This document shows, piece by piece, positions 1 to 5,074 of a stretch of DNA of 5,429 nucleotides. The notes under the pieces are model-generated. The model was not told the origin of the DNA. It saw only the letters and a program-made list of their open reading frames with translations, and did not search any database. The position numbers and the translations under genes are program-made. Within the stretch, counting starts at the first letter, position 1. Each line of letters begins with the position of its first letter. Origin of the DNA: UBA8522 sp049287565 (GTDB lineage Bacteria; Acidobacteriota; Aminicenantia; Aminicenantales; UBA8522); assembly GCA_049287565.1 (NCBI GenBank), contig JBAQGA010000023.1, positions 1 to 5,429 on the forward strand. Direction: 5' to 3'.

Positions 1-1041
1 GAGATTATCAAACCCGGTCCCGAGGAGGTCTCCGTGGAAGAGCTGGTGACGGGGAAGCGATTCGCCGTTACCGACATTCCCGAGATCTACGAAATCGATC
101 CCGAACCCGGAGAGGTCTTTTTTTCACGGCTGGTCGGCCCGCCGCATTCGGCCGTTTTTTTCACCACGCCGTATGTTTTCGGCCCGGAGGCTCGAACCCA
201 ATTTGAGCGGGTCCTCCGCCTCCAGGAAGAGGATTTCCGGCTGAGCCCGGCCGCTTCCCGCTTCCCTTCCGGGCGGGCATTCGCTGAGTCGCAGAAAGAG
301 CTTGCCCTTTTCTGGGCTGAGTATATTCTCCGGGGGAAAGTCATCGGGCCGCAAGCGCCAATCTTGTTTCCCGATGAGCCGCCCGAGGACCTGTATCCCC
401 GCCTCTTCAACACGGACGGTGAAGAATTGAAATTAGCGGAGATCCATTTTCGCATCAGGGACGAGCCTGCTTTGAGAATGAGGCTGGCCTCTTTGAGAGG
501 CTATGAATACGAGGAAAAAGAGGACGCATGGATCTGGATGAAATCTTTGAGCGGCAAGGACCCCGATGCCCCCCGGACGATCCTCGGGAGATTCGCGATC
601 AAAGAGAATCGTCTTGTCGCCGAGACGAATTCACGGGAGAGGGCAGCCCGGCTCCGCGCTCAATTCAAAGAACAGCTCAGCGGCTTGGTCGCTTACGACA
701 AGACGCTCTGGAGGGAGCCGGATGACCTGCCGGAGTTGTCCCCGGAAGAGGTCGAGGCAGAGAGGAGAGAGTCGGAAAAGCTGAACTCCAGGCCCGAGGT
801 CCAGGAAGCGGTCCGGAAGTACCTGGAACGCCATTACTTCAAGGACTGGCCGCGGATGAAAATACCCGCCCTCGGTGGTCTTACTCCCCTCCAGGCGGCC
901 AAGACCAAAGCCGGGCGGGCGAAGCTCGAGGCCCTCTTGGACGATTTCGATATAATGGGGGAAGGGCGGGCCTCGGCAGTTCCGAAAATAGATATTGACC
1001 GGCTCCGCCGGATCCTCGGCCTCCCTCCCAAAGCCAACTGA
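1..1041 (+). CDS. Hypothetical protein, 5'-partial; C-terminal part of a SEC-C-associated-type protein
   Basis: The reading frame is open from the first base of the window to a TGA at 1039-1041 (346 codons visible), so the gene probably begins upstream. A GTG at 34 is preceded by GAGGAGG five bases away and could be a start, giving 335 aa. However, the residues encoded before it (EIIKPGPEEVSVEEL) read as a natural continuation of the fold, so I favour a truncated gene. Counting from the GTG, an LVTGKRFAV...PGEVFFSRLV stretch (about 4-34) suggests a beta-rich module. LGRFAIKENRLVAETNS (184-200) precedes a helical stretch. A C-terminal helical motif with IPALGGLTPLQAA (277-289) and a following AGR resembles the tail of many large hypothetical proteins that carry an N-terminal SEC-C zinc motif. 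No cysteines are visible here, so any SEC-C motif would lie off the window. The biochemical function is unknown. Family assignment is from memory and moderate; coding status is very likely. Confidence 0.8.
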   Translation, partial: EIIKPGPEEVSVEELVTGKRFAVTDIPEIYEIDPEPGEVFFSRLVGPPHSAVFFTTPYVFGPEARTQFERVLRLQEEDFRLSPAASRFPSGRAFAESQKELALFWAEYILRGKVIGPQAPILFPDEPPEDLYPRLFNTDGEELKLAEIHFRIRDEPALRMRLASLRGYEYEEKEDAWIWMKSLSGKDPDAPRTILGRFAIKENRLVAETNSRERAARLRAQFKEQLSGLVAYDKTLWREPDDLPELSPEEVEAERRESEKLNSRPEVQEAVRKYLERHYFKDWPRMKIPALGGLTPLQAAKTKAGRAKLEALLDDFDIMGEGRASAVPKIDIDRLRRILGLPPKAN

Positions 1042-1115
1042 TTCCAGATCTGTGGACGCCTCTTCGGCCTCTATTTTACCTTCATGTTTCAGTGGACGTG
1101 GAAAGAGCTCAAATC

Positions 1116-1142
1116 TTTAAGATCACAAATTGTGATCTTAAA
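1116..1142. repeat. Perfect 27-bp palindrome inside the ORF6N frame
   Basis: Arms TTTAAGATCACAA (1116-1128) and TTGTGATCTTAAA (1130-1142) are exact reverse complements around a single central A at 1129. The palindrome lies within codons for the conserved LRSQIV block. It could be an operator-like site, a hairpin in the transcript, or a coincidence of the encoded peptide with codon choice. Confidence 0.9.
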
Positions 1143-1178
1143 CAGCGACGCGTTCGGAGCTCAGCAAGAAGAAAAAAG

Positions 1179-1192
1179 CTCGTCTAGACGAG
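1179..1192. repeat. Perfect 14-bp palindrome inside the ORF6N frame
   Basis: CTCGTCTAGACGAG reads the same on both strands with no spacer. It lies in the part of the ORF6N frame that looks like an insert relative to the family, 36 bases after the end of the 27-bp palindrome. Function unknown. Confidence 0.8.
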
Positions 1193-1508
1193 GCAAACAT
1201 CTTAAGTTTCCGCCTTATGCCTTTACGGAACAAGGAGTAGCGATGTTCTCGACTGTCTTGCGAAGCAAACGCGCCAGTCAAGTCAATATTGTCATAATGA
1301 GGGCATTTGTGAAATTGCGAGAGATTCTGTCGGCCCATAAAGAATTAGCTCAAAAGCTCGCGGAGCTGGAACAAAAAATTGAGCGACATGATGGGGAAAT
1401 AGGAGCAATTTTTCAGGCGATTCGACAGCTCATGGCTCCCGCCCCGGCTCGGCCGAGACGAAAGATTGGATTTTGAAGGCCCAGGGACACGCCGATCTCG
1501 TGGCGAGT

Positions 1509-2207
1509 CTAATCCATCGCCCACGTTCGCTTTATGGCCCTGGGATCTTCGCCGTCATAGATGACCCGTCCGCCGTCGAGTGCGATGAAACGCCGGCCGA
1601 TCCGCGCTGCGAACTCGAGGTCGTGAGTGGCTATGAGCATAGCGGTGCTCAGCCTCCCGAGAAGGCGCGCCAGGGCCCGCTTGCCCGGGGGGTCGAGGCT
1701 GGCCGACGGCTCGTCGAGGAGAAGGAGCGGCGGGGCCGTGACGAGCGCTCCGGCCAGGGCGACGCGCTGTTTCTGGCCGTGCGACAGATGGTGGAGCGGC
1801 CACTCGGCGAGTTTCCCGACGCCGAGGCCGTCGAGAGCCGCCGCCGCCCTGCGATAGGCCTCCTTCCGTTCCACTCCCCGCCGCAGGACTCCGAAGGCTG
1901 CGTCCTCGATCACCCGAGGAAAAAGGAGCTGGTCCTCGGGAACGTTGAACAGGAAGCCGACCTTCTCACGGACCTCGGCCGCCGTGCGACGGCCGACGGG
2001 CGTGCCGCAAACGCGGATCTCGCCCTCGTGCCCGACGAGCCCCACCGCGGCCATCAGGAGAGTCGTTTTGCCAGAGCCGTTGAGCCCGACGAGGGCCGCC
2101 CGCTCCCCTGCGGCGAGCGAGAACGTTACGTCCTCGAGGACCGGCGCCGCGCCCCGCTCATAGCGGACGGTTACGTGGTCGAAGGTCAGCGCAGGGGCGA
2201 TGTTCAT
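1509..2207 (-). CDS. ecfA: ECF transporter ATPase (EcfA/CbiO family)
   Basis: ATP-binding cassette subunit of an energy-coupling-factor importer. It hydrolyses ATP at the inner face of the membrane to drive uptake through the T and S subunits. Counting from the ATG at 2207 (232 aa, a normal length), the Walker A motif GLNGSGKT is at 41-48, the signature LSHGQ at 141-145, Walker B LLLLDEP at 161-167 with catalytic Glu166, and the switch histidine is His195. The Q-loop region reads FLFNVPEDQ (85-93), with Asn88 where most relatives have Gln. The ATG at 2207 is preferred because its A overlaps the TGA of the T gene (TGATG, translational coupling) and GGAG lies 9 bases upstream. In-frame ATG 2216 and GTG 2222 are alternatives. 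Only one ATPase gene is present, so a homodimer is expected. It is the last gene of the operon; no clear terminator follows, and the ORF6N remnant converges on it with 32 bases between. Confidence 0.93.
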   Translation of the reverse strand: MNIAPALTFDHVTVRYERGAAPVLEDVTFSLAAGERAALVGLNGSGKTTLLMAAVGLVGHEGEIRVCGTPVGRRTAAEVREKVGFLFNVPEDQLLFPRVIEDAAFGVLRRGVERKEAYRRAAAALDGLGVGKLAEWPLHHLSHGQKQRVALAGALVTAPPLLLLDEPSASLDPPGKRALARLLGRLSTAMLIATHDLEFAARIGRRFIALDGGRVIYDGEDPRAIKRTWAMD

Positions 2208-2971
2208 CACAGCCATCTCCACCGCAGCGCCGCGGCCAGCGCCATCACGGCCACAGCCAGGGCGATGACGCCCGCGTCGGCTGCTCCGACGGCCCTTTGT
2301 CCGAAAACCCGGAGGTCGGCCTCGGCGTAGCCTCGGAATTCCATGGCTGCGGCCAGACGGTCGGCGCGATCGACGATCCTCGGAAGCCAGACCCGGGGAA
2401 GAGACGTTAGCGCCCGCAGGGCGGCCCGCCCGCTCCCCGAAGCGCCGCGCACGGCGATGGCCGCGGCCACGCGCTTCGTCTCGGCAAGGAGTGCGGATGT
2501 CTGGTGGATGATTTGAACGAGAATGGCCGTGAAGACGCGCGGCACGGGAAGAGCCAGGAGACCGCTGCGCAGGTCACTCCCCGTGAGCGTGGATATGGTT
2601 GCGCCTGCGACAAGGACCCCGGCCATGCCGTGAAGCAGGATATCCCAGGGCGCGGCCAGCGCTCCCGCCCAGCCGGTCCCCGGCGACGTGACGGATGGTC
2701 CTTTCACGAGAAGAGGCAGGAGGAGAAAGTATGGCAAGAACATGGCCAGGCCCAGGAGGGCAAAAGAGCGCGCGGTCCGGACGGGCAGGCCGCAGGCGGC
2801 GACCCAGGCGGCCGTCGTGGCCGCGATAAGGGCAACCCCCGGAGCGGAAAGGGCCGGCGCCGTCAGGCAGGCCGCGAAGACGATCGTGCCGGCGAGAATC
2901 CGGCTCTGCGGCGCCAGCCGGGCCGCCGGTCCGCGGCCGCTCCCCCAGATATCATGCCAGGACGTCCACAT
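2207..2971 (-). CDS. ecfT: ECF transporter transmembrane coupling protein (EcfT/CbiQ family)
   Basis: Integral membrane T component (254 aa) that links the ATPase dimer to the substrate-binding S component. Hydrophobic segments lie at roughly 27-59, 68-90, 110-130 and 228-249. Between them is the cytoplasmic helical coupling region, with the two family signatures of the Ala-Arg-Gly type: AIAVRGA (171-177) and AMEFRGYAEA (209-218). These two short motifs are known in the family to dock into the ATPase grooves. The start ATG at 2971 has AGGAG at an 8-base spacing (2980-2984, minus strand). The gene begins 26 bases after the stop of the S-component/methyltransferase gene and its TGA overlaps the ATPase ATG by one base, so the genes are almost certainly co-transcribed. 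The small C-terminal hydrophobic region followed by RWRWL is ordinary. Substrate specificity does not lie in this subunit. Confidence 0.92.
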   Translation of the reverse strand: MWTSWHDIWGSGRGPAARLAPQSRILAGTIVFAACLTAPALSAPGVALIAATTAAWVAACGLPVRTARSFALLGLAMFLPYFLLLPLLVKGPSVTSPGTGWAGALAAPWDILLHGMAGVLVAGATISTLTGSDLRSGLLALPVPRVFTAILVQIIHQTSALLAETKRVAAAIAVRGASGSGRAALRALTSLPRVWLPRIVDRADRLAAAMEFRGYAEADLRVFGQRAVGAADAGVIALAVAVMALAAALRWRWL

Positions 2972-2997
2972 CCCTCCCGCTCCTGTCCCGCCTTCCT

Positions 2998-4173
2998 TTA
3001 GCCATCGCGGCCCTCCGGGTGAACCGCCGTGACCAGGTATCGGTCCGCTTCGTCGACGACCGTCGTCACGAGAAAGCCGTGTTGTTCGAGGAGGGCGGCC
3101 GTCGTGGCCGCGGGCTGGAGGGCGTCGTGATGGATGGGCCCGTCGGTCGAGGCATGGACTTCGGTGACTTTATGGCGCGAGGAAAGGTGCCAGATGTGAA
3201 GATATCCGCCGGGCTTGAGCACCCGGCCGAGTTCCTCGGCGGCCGCCCCCGGGTCGCCGATGTGCGGCCAGACGGAGAAACAGAAAGCGCGGTCGCAGGC
3301 AGCGCTCGGAAGCGGCAGACGGCGGACGTCCGCGACGTGCCATTCGACCCGCGGGTCCCGGATCTTTCGCCTGGCCTCCTCGATCATCCGAGGCGCGATG
3401 TCGACGGCGACGACCCGTCCCGCGGAGGAAAGCCTGGCCAGGAGGGCCAGGGTCAGGTTTCCCGTTCCGCAGCCGACATCGAGTACGGTCTCATGCGGGC
3501 CGACGCCGAATTCATCGAGCCCCGCGCCCAATTTCGCGGCGAGCGACGGCAGGTCCTCCCAACCATCCCATTTCCCGGCGATGCCGTCGAAGTACGCGGC
3601 CTTGGCGTCATTGCTCATCAGGGAACTCCTTTGACCCGGTTCGTCTATGTTTCCCCGCGGCTGCAGGCGCGGCCTTTTCCTCAGCCTGGCCACGGGAGGG
3701 ACGACCGCGACCATCAAGAGGATCCCCGGCCAGCCGCCGAGGAGCGACAACCCGGCCATGAACCGGGCGGGAAGCGCGATCGCCAGCGAAAACGCATAGA
3801 CGAGCGCGACATAAAGCGCCCGGCCGAATAGGAGGACGGGCACCAGGACGAGCCATTCGTTGGTTTTCGGCCGGCGCGTCACGATCGCCGCGACGAGGCC
3901 CGACATAACCGCGAGCTCGAGCGACATGAAGATCGCCACGGGCGGATAGAAAGGCGGCATGCCGGTTACGGCGCCTGAAAGAACCGGCACGACGAGCGCC
4001 GTCGCAGCGGCCAACCGCGGGGGTACGAAAAAGGCCAGGGTCATGAGCGGCAGGTACATCGGCATGAACACGTGGCCGAGCCGAGTCAGATGGAAGACGA
4101 CCGGGAAAAGAAGCGCCGCGGCCCCGAACATGCCGCAATAAGCCAGGTCACGGGCGGGGGAGCGGTCTCTCAT
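2998..4173 (-). CDS. ECF S component fused to a class I SAM-dependent methyltransferase
   Basis: A single open frame (391 aa) encodes two recognisable parts. Residues 1-165 are a very hydrophobic six-segment domain typical of ECF substrate-binding S components, with FHLTRLGHVFMPMYLPL (27-43), TGMPP (70-74) and an MSLEL helix (83-87). It lacks the N-terminal His motif of NikM/CbiM, so the substrate is unknown. A basic, proline-rich linker (about 164-185) leads into a soluble methyltransferase. This has SAM motif I VLDVGCGTGN (230-239), an acidic residue after the second strand (Asp258), AD at 281-282 and LKPGG at 319-323, ending near a conserved-looking ADRYLVTA. An internal ATG (residue 186, base 3618) has AGGAG seven bases upstream, so the 206-aa methyltransferase could also be made alone. 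S components are normally separate proteins; the fusion is either real or the result of a lost stop or an indel. It is first in the operon with ecfT and ecfA, behind a promoter at 4283-4311. The start at 4173 has only a weak ribosome binding site. Confidence 0.85.
   Translation of the reverse strand: MRDRSPARDLAYCGMFGAAALLFPVVFHLTRLGHVFMPMYLPLMTLAFFVPPRLAAATALVVPVLSGAVTGMPPFYPPVAIFMSLELAVMSGLVAAIVTRRPKTNEWLVLVPVLLFGRALYVALVYAFSLAIALPARFMAGLSLLGGWPGILLMVAVVPPVARLRKRPRLQPRGNIDEPGQRSSLMSNDAKAAYFDGIAGKWDGWEDLPSLAAKLGAGLDEFGVGPHETVLDVGCGTGNLTLALLARLSSAGRVVAVDIAPRMIEEARRKIRDPRVEWHVADVRRLPLPSAACDRAFCFSVWPHIGDPGAAAEELGRVLKPGGYLHIWHLSSRHKVTEVHASTDGPIHHDALQPAATTAALLEQHGFLVTTVVDEADRYLVTAVHPEGRDG
3616..3632 (-). 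promoter_or_regulatory. Internal ribosome binding site and ATG for the methyltransferase part
   Basis: On the minus strand, AAAGGAG (AGGAG at 3626-3630) stands seven bases before an in-frame ATG at 3618, exactly where the methyltransferase homology begins. This is a better Shine-Dalgarno context than that of the ATG at 4173. It suggests that the methyltransferase was, or still is, translated as a separate 206-aa protein. Confidence 0.65.
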
Positions 4174-4249
4174 GGTTTTAGCCGTTTTTCTCCGTCACTT
4201 CCAGGCCGCCGATACCCTAGCGGCGCAGGGCCTCGAGCCCGTCCGGGGC

Positions 4250-4279
4250 GGTGGCACGATAATTATTATTCGTAACACC
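4250..4279 (-). promoter_or_regulatory. 30-bp dyad, candidate NikR operator
   Basis: Minus-strand arms GGTGTTACGA and TCGTGCCACC match as inverted repeats at 8 of 10 positions, separated by a 10-bp AT-only centre (4260-4269) in otherwise GC-rich DNA. The 7-bp half-sites GTGTTAC and GTGCCAC are 21 bp apart centre to centre. That is about two helical turns, as expected for a ribbon-helix-helix NikR tetramer. The dyad covers the predicted start point of the ECF operon transcript, a position suited to repression. The dyad is seen; NikR binding is inferred from the adjacent nikR gene. Confidence 0.6.
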
Positions 4280-4282
4280 TCG

Positions 4283-4311
4283 ATTCTAGGGGCGAACGTC
4301 ATCGATGTCAA
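4283..4311 (-). promoter_or_regulatory. Sigma70-type promoter of the ECF operon
   Basis: On the minus strand, TTGACA (4306-4311) is followed after exactly 17 bases by TAGAAT (4283-4288), matching the vegetative consensus at 11 of 12 positions. Transcription would start near 4276, giving a leader of about 100 bases before the ATG at 4173. The promoter lies just beyond the end of nikR (stop at 4330), so the operon can be transcribed separately from nikR. Confidence 0.75.
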
Positions 4312-4329
4312 GGTTGGGAGGGTGCCGGG

Positions 4330-4746
4330 TCAGCCGAGCTTTTTGCCGGTGCTCGCCATGTTGACCGTTCCCTGGAGGACGCCCTTGACAGAGCGGAGGG
4401 AATCGGCCAGCCGGCGGACCTCGGCGGCCCGGCCGCGGACGGCGATGATCTCCAGGCAGTGGTCGGGGTCGAGATGAATGTGCTGGGTGGAAATGATCAG
4501 ATCGTGGGCGTCGTGCTGGAGGTCGGTGAGGCGGTTGACGAGGTCCTTCTTGTGATGATCGTAGACGAGGGTGATGGCGCCGGCGACCTCGCCCCCCTTC
4601 CGCCATTCCTCCTCGACGAGCGCACCGCGGATGAGGTCGCGGAAGGCTTCGGACCGGCTGGCGTAGCCGCGTTCGGCGATGAGCGCGTCAAACGGGCCGA
4701 GAAGATCCCGGCCGAGCGAGACCCCGAAGCGGATGAGCTTGTTCAT
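4330..4746 (-). CDS. nikR: Nickel-responsive transcriptional regulator NikR
   Basis: A 138-aa regulator of the NikR family. It is a tetramer that binds DNA through an N-terminal ribbon-helix-helix and senses Ni(II) with a C-terminal ACT-like domain. The strand-helix-helix is at about 4-45 (RFGVSLGRDLL...RGYASRSEAFRDLIRGAL). The metal-binding domain aligns directly with E. coli NikR: His78, His89, His91 and Cys97 correspond to His76, His87, His89 and Cys95, so the full square-planar nickel site is present, in QHDAHDL and QHIHLDPDHC. The frame is open for a further 115 codons upstream, but the start at 4746 is chosen because it gives the family's normal length and N-terminus, and a promoter lies just before it. 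The ribosome binding site is poor. It is transcribed in the same direction as the ECF operon, which it probably represses when nickel is sufficient. Confidence 0.94.
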   Translation of the reverse strand: MNKLIRFGVSLGRDLLGPFDALIAERGYASRSEAFRDLIRGALVEEEWRKGGEVAGAITLVYDHHKKDLVNRLTDLQHDAHDLIISTQHIHLDPDHCLEIIAVRGRAAEVRRLADSLRSVKGVLQGTVNMASTGKKLG

Positions 4747-4770
4747 GGGCGCAAGTGCAACTTCGGGGAA

Positions 4771-4799
4771 AAAATAGCATGACCCAGGGGCCGAGTCAA
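4771..4799 (-). promoter_or_regulatory. Promoter of nikR (extended -10)
   Basis: On the minus strand, TTGACT (4794-4799) and TATTTT (4771-4776) are 17 bases apart. TGC immediately before the -10 gives an extended -10 element. Transcription would start near 4764, about 18 bases before the nikR ATG, a short leader consistent with the weak ribosome binding site. I see no convincing copy of the 4250-4279 dyad here, so autoregulation by the same site is not evident. Confidence 0.6.
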
Positions 4800-4814
4800 A
4801 TAGCAGAATTAACC

Positions 4815-4833
4815 CCCGGCCGGCGCCGCCGGG
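4815..4833. repeat. GC-rich inverted repeat between nikR and the AbiEi-like gene
   Basis: CCCGGC (4815-4820) and GCCGGG (4828-4833) form a 6-bp stem around a 7-base loop. No run of T follows on either strand, so it is not a typical intrinsic terminator. It lies in the 328-bp divergent region 4747-5074. The rest of that region holds the two promoters and a direct repeat GTCACCAA (4873-4880 and 4888-4895), and I see no gene in it. Confidence 0.4.
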
Positions 4834-4960
4834 CGGAGCGAATTTCCCTAATTCAAGAAAATTTCCGAACATGTCACCAAATCTCCAGTCACCAATTTTC
4901 CTGGCTGTTCTTTCGGCAGGATCCTTAGATGAATTCCGGATGGATATTGACTTGAAACAC

Positions 4961-4990
4961 TTGACATATTGTGTACAAAAAGGGAATAAT
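4961..4990 (+). promoter_or_regulatory. Promoter of the AbiEi-like gene
   Basis: TTGACA (4961-4966) is followed after 18 bases by AATAAT (4985-4990), matching the vegetative consensus at 11 of 12 positions. Transcription would start near 4997, leaving a leader of about 78 bases before the ATG at 5075. A small nested dyad straddles the -10: GTGTA/TACAC at 4971-4975 and 5003-5007, with GGGA/TCCC at 4982-4985 and 4992-4995. It could be an operator, since AbiEi-type antitoxins repress their own promoters. Confidence 0.6.
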
Positions 4991-5074
4991 ATCCCCTGTA
5001 AATACACGGCGCGTAAAGTGCATCCTGCCCAGGGGGCAGGCGATTTGACATTCAGCGCCGGAACGGGGAAGACA

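Larger units (their letters stand above)
1084..1476 (+). pseudogene. ORF6N-domain protein, N-terminally truncated remnant
   Basis: The 130-aa frame shows the hallmarks of ORF6N-domain proteins, which are DNA-binding proteins typical of phage and mobile regions. FMFQ...LRSQIV lies at the start, PYAFTEQGVAMFSTVL at 44-59, and SQVNIVIMRAFVKLRE at 65-80. A helical, coiled-coil-prone stretch follows (about 82-115), then the family's characteristic ending QLMAP...RRKIGF (115-130). Intact members are usually about 170-190 aa and begin with a further 50-60 residues of ORF6N domain. Those are missing: only 42 bases separate the ATG from the stop of the gene to the left, and the frame between them encodes nothing like the expected N-terminus. 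No ribosome binding site is convincing before the ATG. Residues 20-37 look like an extra low-complexity insert between conserved blocks. The DNA is AT-richer than both neighbours, which suggests transferred material. Probably a remnant; expression as a short protein cannot be excluded. Confidence 0.75.

Noticed and set aside
1477..1508. Possible terminator between the ORF6N remnant and the ECF ATPase
   Set aside because: Only a 4-bp CGCC/GGCG stem with an 8-base loop is visible and no T run follows on either strand, so a terminator is not supported.
1473..2330. 285-aa open frame on the + strand
   Set aside because: It lies opposite the ECF ATPase and the end of the T gene, whose motifs are unmistakable. 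Its translation is Arg/Pro/Glu-rich, as expected for the antisense of GC-rich coding DNA.
3019..3831. 270-aa open frame on the + strand
   Set aside because: It is antisense to the methyltransferase and S-component regions, with no domain-like pattern and a composition typical of a shadow frame.
4174..4275. Riboswitch (cobalamin or nickel/cobalt type) in the leader of the ECF operon
   Set aside because: The roughly 100-base leader shows only short GC-rich inverted repeats and none of the conserved sequence blocks of a cobalamin or NiCo riboswitch that I could recognise.
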